Source: Pseudoduganella ginsengisoli (GTDB lineage Bacteria > Pseudomonadota > Gammaproteobacteria > Burkholderiales > Burkholderiaceae_D). From it: 64,000 nucleotides of DNA. The translations under genes and the position numbers were made by a program. The stretch is from NCBI RefSeq assembly GCF_009720865.1, contig NZ_WNLA01000024.1:1-64000 (forward strand). Direction: 5' to 3'. This document shows, piece after piece, positions 16,001 through 23,778 of this stretch (position 1 is the stretch's first letter; the number at the start of each line of letters is the position of its first letter). Under the pieces are notes generated by a model, which searched no databases, was not told where the DNA came from, and saw only the letters and a program-made list of their open reading frames with translations.

Positions 16001-18383
16001 GTTCGGTGGTCGCTGGCTCAGTCGTGGCTGGTTCCGTCGTCGATGGCTCAGTGGTTGCTGGTTCAGTCGTGGCCGGTTCCGTCGTCGAAGGTTCGGTGGT
16101 TGCTGGCTCAGTCGTAGCCGGTTCGGTCGTCGAAGGCTCGGTGGTCGCTGGCTCAGTCGTGGCCGGTTCCGTTGTCGATGGCTCAGTGGTGGCGGGTTCA
16201 GTCGTGGCCGGCTCCGTCGTCGATGGCTCGGTGGTTGCTGGCTCAGTCGTAGCCGGTTCCGTTGTCGAAGGCTCCGTGGTGGCTGGCTCAGTCGTGGCCG
16301 GTTCAGTTGTCGATGGCTCGGTGGTTGCTGGCTCAGTCGTGGCCGGTTCCGTCGTCGAAGGTTCCGTGGTCGCTGGCTCAGTCGTGGCCGGTTCCGTCGT
16401 CGAAGGCTCAGTGGTGGCTGGTTCAGTCGTAGCAGGTTCCGTTGTCGAAGGTTCCGTCGTCGCTGGCTCAGTCGTAGCCGGTTCTGTCGTCGACGGCTCG
16501 GTGGTTGCTGGTTCAGTCGTAGCCGGTTCCGTTGGCGAAGGTTCCGTGGTGGCTGGCTCAGTCGTGGCTGGTTCCGTCGTCGATGGCTCGGTGGTGGCTG
16601 GTTCAGTCGTGGCTGGTTCCGTCGTCGAAGGTTCCGTGGTCGCTGGCTCAGTGGTGACAGGCTCAGTCGTGGCCGGTTCCGTCGTCGAAGGCTCGGTGGT
16701 CGCTGGCTCAGTCGTGGCCGGTTCCGTTGTCGAAGGTTCGGTGGTCGCTGGCTCAGTCGTAGCCGGTTCCGTCGTCGAAGGCTCAGTGGTGGCTGGCTCA
16801 GTCGTAGCCGGTTCGGTCGTCGAAGGCTCGGTGGTCGCTGGCTCAGTCGTAGCCGGTTCGGTCGTCGAAGGCTCGGTGGTCGCTGGCTCAGTCGTGGCCG
16901 GTTCCGTGGTCGAAGGCTCGGTGGTTGCTGGCTCAGTCGTGGCCGGTTCCGTTGTCGATGGCTCGGTGGTTGCTGGCTCAGTCGTGGCCGGTTCCGTCGT
17001 CGAAGGTTCCGTGGTCGCTGGCTCAGTCGTAGCTGGCTCCGTCGTCGATGGCTCAGTAGTGGCTGGCTCAGTCGTAGCCGGTTCCGTGGTCGAAGGTTCC
17101 GTGGTGGCTGGTTCAGTCGTGGCCGGTTCCGTCGTCGAAGGCTCGGTGGTTGCTGGCTCAGTCGTAGCCGGTTCCGTAGTCGATGGCGCGGTGGTAGCGG
17201 GTTCAGTCGTGGCCGGTTCCGTAGTCGATGGCGCGGTGGTAGCGGGTTCAGTCGTGGCCGGTTCAGTTGTCGAAGGCTCCGTGGTTACTGGCTCAGTCGT
17301 GGCTGGCTCCGTCGACGAAGGTGCGGTCGTATCGGTTGGGGCTGCAGTCTCGGTCGCGGGCGGCTGCGTCTGCGCTGGGGCCTGAGTTGCTGCCTCCGTC
17401 GGCGCTGGCGTTTCGGCAGGTGCTACCGTTGGCGCGGCAGTTGGCGCAGTAGTCGGCGCTTGGGTAGGCGCCGCAGTCGGTGCTTCCGTTGGAGCTGGCG
17501 TAGCCGTAACCGTCGGCGCAGGCGTATCAGTTGGCGCGGCGGTTTCGGTGGGTGCTGCAGTTTCAGTGGGTGCTGCGGTTTCCGTTGGTGCTGCAGTTTC
17601 CGTTGGCGCAGCCGTATCAGTCGGCGCCGTAGTCGGTGCTTGCGTTGGCGCCTGGGTCGCGGTTGGATCTGGCGTGACAGTCGGCGCGGCCGTATCAGTT
17701 GGCGCTCCTGTATCCGCAGGAGCAGCAGTGGTTGCTGCCGGTGCCGGCGTCTCCGTCACCGCCGCCTCCGTTGGCGCAGGCGTTGCCGTTGGCGCTTGCG
17801 TCACGGCAGGCGCATCGGTCCCCGCATCGCTGGGGGCCGTTGCAGTATTCACATCCGTAACAGGATTCGACGCTGTATTCCCCTGCGGCGTCACGCCCGC
17901 AACAGGACTACCGCCGCCATCATTACCAACGCCGCCCGCCGGCGGCGTCAAATTCACATCCGCAGCGCCATTCGCGCCGCCTGCCGCCCCCGTATCTGCC
18001 GGAAGGTCGATTTGTGCCGCAGGCACCACCTGATCGACAAACGGCACGCCCGCCTGTCCACCCGTGCTGCCATTGTCGATTGCCGGAGGCACCCCGCCAT
18101 TGCCATTATCACCAGCATTGACACCCAGCCCCTGGGCGGACGCAGTACCATCATCCTGCGCATTTCGGTCGCGCGTATCATTGCCGCGCACATCCGCCTG
18201 GACGTTTTCATTGCCAGTGTTATCCACCCGCTCAGGCGCCGAACCCAAATTATCGGTGCGGGTGGTATCGCCTAATCCTTCGCCACGGCTTAAGACAGTC
18301 AAGTCATCGAACAATGCCGCTTCGTGATTAACCGGCGCAGCGCTCTCTTGAGGTTGCTCCGGAGTTTGATTCTCGTCAGCCAT
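13041..18383 (-). CDS. Giant mucin-like Thr/Pro-rich repeat protein, T1SS substrate
   Basis: 1780 residues with TAGGAAA five bases before the ATG. There is no N-terminal signal peptide, so secretion by the adjacent type I system through a C-terminal signal is likely. Layout: acidic Asn/Asp/Gly-rich head (1-190); Ala-Pro-Thr-rich segment (190-350); a long block of 15-residue units built on TTEPSTTEPATTEPA (350-910); seven units of about 55-60 residues carrying NNGHGNGDQTAPGNSGSNNNAE-like cores (970-1400, with an eighth copy later); APTQAPTQ-type repeats (1425-1530); and a unique His/Asp/Ser-rich tail (1630-1780) with GNWADVIEMD and GGAWTEEIDG. The Thr-Pro repeats resemble mucins. The gene is followed by a GT60-like enzyme and preceded 148 bases away by hlyD. 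I infer an extracellular, glycosylated matrix or slime protein. Confidence 0.8.
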   Translation of the reverse strand: MADENQTPEQPQESAAPVNHEAALFDDLTVLSRGEGLGDTTRTDNLGSAPERVDNTGNENVQADVRGNDTRDRNAQDDGTASAQGLGVNAGDNGNGGVPPAIDNGSTGGQAGVPFVDQVVPAAQIDLPADTGAAGGANGAADVNLTPPAGGVGNDGGGSPVAGVTPQGNTASNPVTDVNTATAPSDAGTDAPAVTQAPTATPAPTEAAVTETPAPAATTAAPADTGAPTDTAAPTVTPDPTATQAPTQAPTTAPTDTAAPTETAAPTETAAPTETAAPTETAAPTDTPAPTVTATPAPTEAPTAAPTQAPTTAPTAAPTVAPAETPAPTEAATQAPAQTQPPATETAAPTDTTAPSSTEPATTEPVTTEPSTTEPATTEPATTAPSTTEPATTEPATTAPSTTEPATTEPATTEPSTTEPATTEPATTEPSTTEPATTEPATTEPSTTEPATTEPATTEPSTTEPATTEPATTEPSTTEPATTEPATTEPSTTEPATTEPATTEPSTTEPATTEPATTEPSTTEPATTEPATTEPSTTEPATTEPATTEPSTTEPATTEPATTEPSTTEPATTEPVTTEPATTEPSTTEPATTEPATTEPSTTEPATTEPATTEPSPTEPATTEPATTEPSTTEPATTEPATTEPSTTEPATTEPATTEPSTTEPATTEPATTEPSTTEPATTEPATTEPSTTEPATTEPATTEPSTTEPATTEPATTEPSTTEPATTEPATTEPSTTEPATTEPATTEPSTTEPATTEPATTEPSTTEPATTEPATTEPSTTEPATTEPATTEPSTTEPATTEPATTEPSTTEPATSEPATTEPSTTEPATTEPATTEPSTTEPATTEPATTEPSTTEPATTEPATTEPSTTEPATTEPATTAPSTTAPATTEPATTEPSTTAPATTEPSDDEPAITIEPAPTAPAPTSPATTGPATTEPATTSPATTEPATTAPATTAPATTEPTPTPSPTSGSGNSGGSHGNNGFGNGDQNAPGNSGGHNNAENAGGGTTTPAPTPTPSPTSAPGNNGNGNGSNANNGHGNGDQTAPGNSGSNNNAENAGGGTTAPTVTPAPTTTPAPTNASGNNGNGSNANNGHGNGDQTAPGNSGSNNNAENAGGGTTAPTVTPAPTTTSTPTATPAPTSASGNNGHGSNANNGHGNGDQTAPGNSGSNNNAENAGGGTTAPTVTPAPTATSAPTTTPAPTSASGNNGHGSNANNGYGNGDQSAPGNSGSNNNAENAGGGTTAPTVTPAPTATSAPTTTPAPTSASGNNGHGSNANNGYGNGDQTAPGNSGSNNNAENAGGGTSAPTVTPAPTTTSAPTTAPAPTSASGSNGNGNGNGSQANNGHGNGDQTAPGNSGSNNDDENAVTIAPAPTATPAPTVTSAPATTPAPTSASGNNGNGNGNGNGNGNGKGKGNSADVTTTPVPTQTAAPTQAPTQAPTQAPTQAPTQAPTAAPTPEPTHASTQAPTSAPTEAPTHAPTEAPTHAPVHTDLPTVAPTEAPTHAPTEAPTAAPTQAPTTAPTTGNNGNGNGQGSQANNGHGNGDQTAPGNSGNHNNAENAVTTAPAPTAAPTVAPTVAPTIAPASTPAPTTTPAPTSTPAPTTASGNNGNGNGNGNGHGKTKAGGAAPVAEQTSSSTVTDDSSGHHASTTSSPDASHIKGLSIDGTHTDSLSSHDSSASLTTHDSMQHDASADMFHFGDVQAGAGTGGAASGNWADVIEMDFNHEHGAVQGGAWTEEIDGQKIVDGHHVQPDDHHSTTHSDINQAHTDHIDKLQW
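13725..15480 (-). repeat. Long-period repeat block (NNGHGNGDQTAPGNSG units)
   Basis: Seven imperfect copies of roughly 165-190 bp lie between about 14190 and 15480, with an isolated eighth at about 13725-13800. Each encodes Gly/Asn-rich GNGDQ(T/S)APGNSG followed by an Ala-Pro-Thr linker. The copies at 14550-15100 are most alike, consistent with recent duplication. Confidence 0.8.
15662..17310 (-). repeat. 45-bp tandem repeat array in the mucin-like gene
   Basis: About 36 head-to-tail 45-bp units, each coding for 15 residues of TTEPA/TTEPS triads. Synonymous sites vary (GCC/GCT, GAG-type codon choices), while the protein repeat is almost invariant. At least one unit near 16648-16665 carries an extra 15-bp triad, direct evidence of repeat gain or loss in frame. 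All length changes in multiples of 15 bp keep the frame. Confidence 0.9.
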
Positions 18384-18531
18384 GACAGTTTCCTAGCGAT
18401 TTTTTGCGAATTTGGCGAATTTTGCCTATTTGCAGTGTAGCTTTCCGCTATTCAACTATCCAGACGGCCAGAGGTTATAGTGCCCTCTATAAAATTAACT
18501 TTTTATCAGGAAAAATAATTCCATACGGAAA

Positions 18532-19899
18532 TTAACGCTCCCGGAACGACCGTGAGAACATTTCCAACAAGGGCTTGGACAGGTAAGCCAGCACGGTTTT
18601 CTCCCCCGTCAGGATTTCCGCTTCCACTCCCATACCTGGCTGCAACATATAGCGGTCCCTGTTGTGTCCAACATACGGTTGCGGCAAATCCACCCAGCCA
18701 CGGAAGTAAGGCCGGCCGTCTTCACCGACGACGCTGGTTGCCGTAATGCGCTTTAGTTTCCCTTCAGCAAAACCAAACCGTGCATAGTCAAAGCTGCTGA
18801 CACGCAAATTGACGGTCTGCCCCACTTTGACGTAACCGATATCCTTGGGCGCAATCCGCACCACGGCTTCCAGCGGCACCGCATCCGGCACGATTTGCAT
18901 GATCAAGCCGCCGGGCTGCACCACCTGCCCCACTGTTTGCACTTTCATATCCTGCACGTAGCCGCGCACCGGCGCACGCACAACGAGCCGGTCCACCTTG
19001 GCCTGCAAACGGGCCAGCAATTCGGTCACTTCCGCCAGCTCGGCACTGACGTTGCCGATTTCAGCCAGCGCATCGCGGCGCAGCACATTGAGCGTATCGA
19101 CGCGGCGGCTGCGGCTTTCCGCCAGCTCCTGCTCCGACACCTTGGCATCCCCCGACAGCCGCGCCACTTCGCCATCCGCGCTGACTTTGGCGCGGCGCGT
19201 TTCCAGCAGCACGGAACGGTTCACCAGCTTGCGGCTGGCCAGGTCTTCCCGCATGTTCGTCAGTTCGCCTGTCAATCCCTGGTGTTCCAGCGCCGTCGCC
19301 AGCGCCTTTTGCGTTTGCTGCAGGCGGTCGGTGCGCTGGCTGATCTGGTGGTCAATAATGGCCAGCGCCGAATCACGGCTGGATAACTGGGTCTGGTAAA
19401 TCTGCTGCTGGTGGGCGACCAGTTCCGGATGGTCCGGCGCCAATTCCTCGAATTTCGGCTTGCGGTTTTCCACGAAAGCGCTCAGGCGCTCCAAGCGCAG
19501 CTTCAGCACCATCATGCGCGCCGCCGTCTGCCGCAAATCCGCCAGCGCTTGCGAACCATCGAGCCGCACCAGCACTTGTCCCTGCTGCACCAGCGCTTTT
19601 TCTTCCACCGCGATTTCCGCCACAGCGCCGCCATCGATGTGCTGCACCACCTTGACCTGGCCGGCCGGCGCCACCTCGCCCGGCGCCCGCGCCACTTCGG
19701 TAATCTGCGTCACGGCAGCCCACATGAAGAACAGCACCACCACGATGGTCACCATGACCAGCAGCGGCCGCACAAAAGCCGGCACCAGTTCTTCCTCCAC
19801 CCGCGCGGCCTCTGACAGCAGGCGGCGCTTGCGGCTGCCCATGCCAGTCTGCCCCTCGGCCCCGAACAATACTCGTTGTGCAAATTTCTTCATGCTCAT
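18532..19899 (-). CDS. HlyD-family T1SS membrane-fusion adaptor
   Basis: A 455-residue adaptor linking the inner-membrane ABC exporter to the TolC-like channel. One membrane anchor lies at about 44-66 (RPLLVMVTIVVVLFFMWAAV). A split lipoyl/biotinyl-like domain (GEVAPAGQVKVVQHIDGGAVAEIAV ... VRAPVRGYVQDMKVQTVGQVV) flanks a long coiled-coil hairpin (about 110-290). A beta-barrel domain ending in ILTGEKTVLAYL precedes a short tail. The ATG overlaps the exporter's stop by one base (TAATG), so they are coupled. The mucin-like gene starts 148 bases downstream. Confidence 0.92.
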   Translation of the reverse strand: MSMKKFAQRVLFGAEGQTGMGSRKRRLLSEAARVEEELVPAFVRPLLVMVTIVVVLFFMWAAVTQITEVARAPGEVAPAGQVKVVQHIDGGAVAEIAVEEKALVQQGQVLVRLDGSQALADLRQTAARMMVLKLRLERLSAFVENRKPKFEELAPDHPELVAHQQQIYQTQLSSRDSALAIIDHQISQRTDRLQQTQKALATALEHQGLTGELTNMREDLASRKLVNRSVLLETRRAKVSADGEVARLSGDAKVSEQELAESRSRRVDTLNVLRRDALAEIGNVSAELAEVTELLARLQAKVDRLVVRAPVRGYVQDMKVQTVGQVVQPGGLIMQIVPDAVPLEAVVRIAPKDIGYVKVGQTVNLRVSSFDYARFGFAEGKLKRITATSVVGEDGRPYFRGWVDLPQPYVGHNRDRYMLQPGMGVEAEILTGEKTVLAYLSKPLLEMFSRSFRER

Positions 19900-22800
19900 T
19901 ACCCTGCCATATTGTTCTTGATGGCTTCATACGGCCCCATTGCCGCCACCGCGCCATCTTTCATATAGATCACCCGGTCCGCCATCCGCATATGCCCCGG
20001 CCGGTGCGACACCACCAGCAGCGTGGTGCGTCCCTTCAGCCACGTGATGCAACGGATCAGCGCCTGTTCACCTGCTTCGTCCATACCAGTACCCGGTTCA
20101 TCGAGCAGCACCACGGAAGCAGGCTTCAGCATGGCGCGCGCCAGCAGCAGGCGCTGGCGGAAGCCATAAGGCAACTGCTCCAGGCGGCTGTTGGAAATAC
20201 GCGTCTGGAACCCTTCCGGCATGGCCGCGATATCGGCCGACAAACCCGCCATATCAACAGCCCAGCGCACTTCTTCATCAGTGGCCACCGGGTGCACCAG
20301 CTTGAGGTTTTGTTCGATGGTGCCGTGGAAGATTTCACAGTTCTGCGGCATGTAGCTGATGCCGCTGCGCAGTTCCGCCGCAGCGATCTGGCGGATATCC
20401 ACCTGGTCCAGGCGGATCGACCCGGCCTGCGGCGAATACACGCGCACTATCAGTTTCAGCAGCGTGGACTTGCCGGAACCATTGGGCCCCGCAATCACCA
20501 CCATCTGCCCCGGCTCGACAGAGAAGTTCAAGCCCAGCAACGCCGGATCCGCATCGTTCGCGTACCGGAACGACACGCGCGAAAACGCCAGCTCGCCCGC
20601 CACGGCTGGCCGCACCACAGGCTTGATGCCGCTTTCGCGCTCCGTTGGCAGCCGCATCAGGTTTTCAATCTGGCGGATATTGGTGCGGGTGCGCACCAGC
20701 GAACTGACGGCCAGGAACACGTTCTGGATCGGGCCCGTGAGGCGCCACACGATCATCATCGTGGCCACCATGGCGCCGCCCGTCAGGTTTCCGGAGATAG
20801 CCAGGTATGCCGAGGCCGCCATTGAAAACAGCCCTGTGCACATGCCGAGGATTTGCGCGGCGCCAGACATCCGGATCCGCAATTGCTGGTCCTGGAACGA
20901 TGCCAGTACGGCCTTGCCGCTGACTTCCTGGAACCGCTTCAGCCACGTTTGTGCCACGCCCGCGCTGCGGATCAAGCGCATGTTGGACAGCACTTCGTTG
21001 ATGAATTCACTGCGGGCGCCGCCCAGCTGCGACGCGCGCGCCATCGAATTCTGGTTCCACTGGCGCGTGCCGAACCACAGCGCCGCATACAGCGCCACCG
21101 CCGTCAGCACCACCAGCAATACCCACGCGTTGACAAAGGCCAGCGCCAGCAGCATGACCAGGCTGGCAGGCAATTCAAACGCAATCAGCACCATCGGGCC
21201 GAGGAAGAAATCGCGCAGGCTTTCCAGGTTCTTGATACGTTCCAGCTGGCGCGCACTGGTGGCGCCATCGGTCGCCGTGGCAGGCAGGCAGATCACCCGT
21301 TCAAAGACCCCCGTACCCAGCACATATTCGGTGCGGCCGCCCACATAAGCGAGGATGCGGTTCTTCAAGCCCCGCAACAGCCAGTCCAGCCCCACGACCA
21401 GCAAGACACCCAGCGCAAGGAACATCCCCAGCCGGATATCGCCGCTGGGGATCACCGTATCGAACACCGCCTTGACGAACAAAGGCGGCATCAGCGCCAG
21501 GCCGGTCGACAGCACCGTCAAGCCCAGGATCATGCCCAGATGCTTGCGCAGGCGCCACACCAGCGCACCAAACCATGTACCGGTATTCGTATTGCGCGCC
21601 GACCTCAGACCTATGCGCTCATCGGGCTGGAACAGATATGCTTCGCCCAGCTGGCCCAGCACACTCTCTTCCAGTGCAGCTTCCCTGCCGCTGCCGCCAT
21701 CGAATACGCGCAGCGCGCCGTCCGCGCGGCGGCCCAGCACCACCATGGCCGGGCCATCGTGCGGCAGGAACAGGCAAGGCAGCAAGCGTTCATCCAGCGT
21801 TGCCAGCGATGTATTGAAATGGCGCGGGAAAAAACCCAGATTGGCCAGCACGCTGCATAAGCCGGATAAATCCAGCTCTTGCGCCAGGTGCGGCATGGCG
21901 TCGACCAGGTGCTGCGGCTGTCCCTGCCATTCCAGCGCTTCCAGCAATGGCGCCAGGCAGCGCGCCAGGTCGGTCGGGTTCGGATAATAGCGGGCAGCCA
22001 TTTCATAGGCGTCGCTGATGCCTTGCGGACGCTCAGGCGCAACTGGCTGCGGCGCTTCCTGCTCGGCAGGCTTGTCTTTTTCGCGCAATGCGCCTTCACG
22101 CAAATGGCCGTCCGTCAGCGCATATACCTGGTCGGCCAGCGACAGCATCGATGGGCGGTGCGTAACCATGACGATGGTGCACTTGCCTTTGGCGCGGGCC
22201 AGGTAATCGCGCAAGCGCTTGTCGCCTTCCATGTCCAGCGCAATATTGGCTTCGTCAAACAGGATCACGCTGGGTCCATGCACCAGCGCACGGGCAATGG
22301 CAATCATCTGGCGCACGCCTTCCGGGAGGATTTCGCCGCCGCCCTCGCCCAGCGGCGTCTCATAGCCCGCCTTCATGCCGGCCACCATGCGGTCCAGCCC
22401 CATTTCCCGCGCCACGGCCAGCGCCGCGTGGTTCAGGCGGTGGTCAAACATGGTCAGGTTTTCCAGGATGGTGCCCGCCATGATCTTGCCCGCTTGCGGC
22501 AGGAAGGCAATGTGCTGGTGAATGGAATCCGGCGCACAGCCGCTGACCGGTACGCCGTCCAGCAGCACCTGGCCCTGGTCGGGACGCTCTAAACCGTTAA
22601 TCAGCGACAGCAGGCTGGTTTTGCCGCTGCCGCTGTCGCCCTGGATGGCGACGCACCGGCCGGCAGGTATCGTCAGCGACAAATGCGCAAATAACGGGTG
22701 CTGCGCGCCGTGGTTCAGCGAAATATCGTGCAGCTCGATGCTTTCGCGGACCGGCTGCAGCGGCGGCAATCCGGCGCTCTCTTCGGCCGGCATGGCCATG

Positions 22801-23774
22801 ATGTCGTGCAGGCGCTGCTGGGCCGACACGAACGACTGGTAGCGCAGCCACACGGTCAGGCTGCGGCGCAGCGGCTGCAGCGCCCGCACCGACAGCATCA
22901 TGACGGCCGCCAGGCTGCCCGGCGTCATCTGGCCCAGGATCACGGCCGTGGAACCGGCTGAAATCACAGCCACTACCATCACCTGCGAAAACAGCACGCC
23001 CAAATCGTTGGCGCGGGCGCTGCTGTCCGTCAGCTGTTCGCCGATGCGGGCATTCGCTTCCTGCAAACGCTCATAGCGGCGCAGCATCAGCAATTCCATC
23101 GCCTGTGTTTTCACCGTATGGATATTCGACAGCACTTCGGCCAGGAAGCTGCTGCGGCGGTCATCCAATACCTGCCGCTGTTCGATCTGGTCGCTCAAGC
23201 GCTTGCCGAAGCGCAGGCTCAGTGCGACGAACGCCGTCAACAGTGCAATCGGCACCAGGCCCACCCAGCCGCCGATGGCAATAATGATGGCCATGAACAG
23301 CACAACGAACGGCAAGTCGAAGACCACCAGCAAAGCCTGGCCGGAATAAAACTCGGCGACCTTGGCGCTGGCCAGAATGCGTTCCGCGTACGTGCCCGCT
23401 TCTTCGCCCCGGTAGCGCCGCATCGGCACGCGCAACAGGCGGCCCAGCGCCGCCATGCCGGACTGGTGTTCATAGCGGATGCCCAGCCAGCCCGTGACGA
23501 CGGAACTGATGGCGCGCAGTACTTCTTCCAGCACCAGCGCCACCACAATGCCGCCCACCAGGAAGGCCAGCGTTTCCAGCGACTGGTTGCCGACCACGCG
23601 GTCCATGATTTGCAAAATCGCCAGCGGCAGCGCCAGCGCCAGCAAATTCGATAACAGCGCCGACACCGCCAGCCCCGGCGTCACGCGCCGCAAGTCCGGC
23701 GAATTCAGCACCTGTCCCAGCGGATTATCACGCAGGAACCTGTGCAGCAATGAAGAGTTATTTATGTCACTCAC
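19899..23774 (-). CDS. Single-chain double ABC exporter for type I secretion
   Basis: From GTG 23774 the protein is 1291 residues, about twice a normal T1SS ABC subunit. Half one (1-580) is a PrtD-like TMD plus NBD: Walker A GDSGSGKT 379-386, Walker B ILFDEA 503-508, switch THR. Residues 590-720 look like a degenerate C39-peptidase-like domain without the Cys of active proteases. Half two (730-1291) is a LapB-like TMD plus NBD: Walker A GPNGSGKS 1096-1103, Walker B VVLLDEP 1221-1227, switch SHR. Both ABC signatures are atypical (LPEGV at 483-487, LPYGF at 1201-1205). A covalent pseudo-heterodimer is thus expected. It follows the regulator gene by four bases. It most likely exports the mucin-like protein. 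Confidence 0.88.
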   Translation of the reverse strand: MSDINNSSLLHRFLRDNPLGQVLNSPDLRRVTPGLAVSALLSNLLALALPLAILQIMDRVVGNQSLETLAFLVGGIVVALVLEEVLRAISSVVTGWLGIRYEHQSGMAALGRLLRVPMRRYRGEEAGTYAERILASAKVAEFYSGQALLVVFDLPFVVLFMAIIIAIGGWVGLVPIALLTAFVALSLRFGKRLSDQIEQRQVLDDRRSSFLAEVLSNIHTVKTQAMELLMLRRYERLQEANARIGEQLTDSSARANDLGVLFSQVMVVAVISAGSTAVILGQMTPGSLAAVMMLSVRALQPLRRSLTVWLRYQSFVSAQQRLHDIMAMPAEESAGLPPLQPVRESIELHDISLNHGAQHPLFAHLSLTIPAGRCVAIQGDSGSGKTSLLSLINGLERPDQGQVLLDGVPVSGCAPDSIHQHIAFLPQAGKIMAGTILENLTMFDHRLNHAALAVAREMGLDRMVAGMKAGYETPLGEGGGEILPEGVRQMIAIARALVHGPSVILFDEANIALDMEGDKRLRDYLARAKGKCTIVMVTHRPSMLSLADQVYALTDGHLREGALREKDKPAEQEAPQPVAPERPQGISDAYEMAARYYPNPTDLARCLAPLLEALEWQGQPQHLVDAMPHLAQELDLSGLCSVLANLGFFPRHFNTSLATLDERLLPCLFLPHDGPAMVVLGRRADGALRVFDGGSGREAALEESVLGQLGEAYLFQPDERIGLRSARNTNTGTWFGALVWRLRKHLGMILGLTVLSTGLALMPPLFVKAVFDTVIPSGDIRLGMFLALGVLLVVGLDWLLRGLKNRILAYVGGRTEYVLGTGVFERVICLPATATDGATSARQLERIKNLESLRDFFLGPMVLIAFELPASLVMLLALAFVNAWVLLVVLTAVALYAALWFGTRQWNQNSMARASQLGGARSEFINEVLSNMRLIRSAGVAQTWLKRFQEVSGKAVLASFQDQQLRIRMSGAAQILGMCTGLFSMAASAYLAISGNLTGGAMVATMMIVWRLTGPIQNVFLAVSSLVRTRTNIRQIENLMRLPTERESGIKPVVRPAVAGELAFSRVSFRYANDADPALLGLNFSVEPGQMVVIAGPNGSGKSTLLKLIVRVYSPQAGSIRLDQVDIRQIAAAELRSGISYMPQNCEIFHGTIEQNLKLVHPVATDEEVRWAVDMAGLSADIAAMPEGFQTRISNSRLEQLPYGFRQRLLLARAMLKPASVVLLDEPGTGMDEAGEQALIRCITWLKGRTTLLVVSHRPGHMRMADRVIYMKDGAVAAMGPYEAIKNNMAG

Positions 23775-23778
23775 GAGA

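Noticed and set aside
15662..17310. Regular 45-bp repeats considered as a CRISPR array
   Set aside because: The units are contiguous with no unique spacers, they code in frame for TTEPA/TTEPS, and no cas gene is present.
15378..18275. Very long plus-strand open frames (up to 965 codons) opposite the mucin-like gene, rich in Arg/Gly or in GSVVAGSVV repeats
   Set aside because: They mirror the tandem repeats in other frames, where stop codons cannot occur. They have no sensible start context, and the minus-strand frame has a ribosome site, operon context and a unique non-repetitive head and tail.
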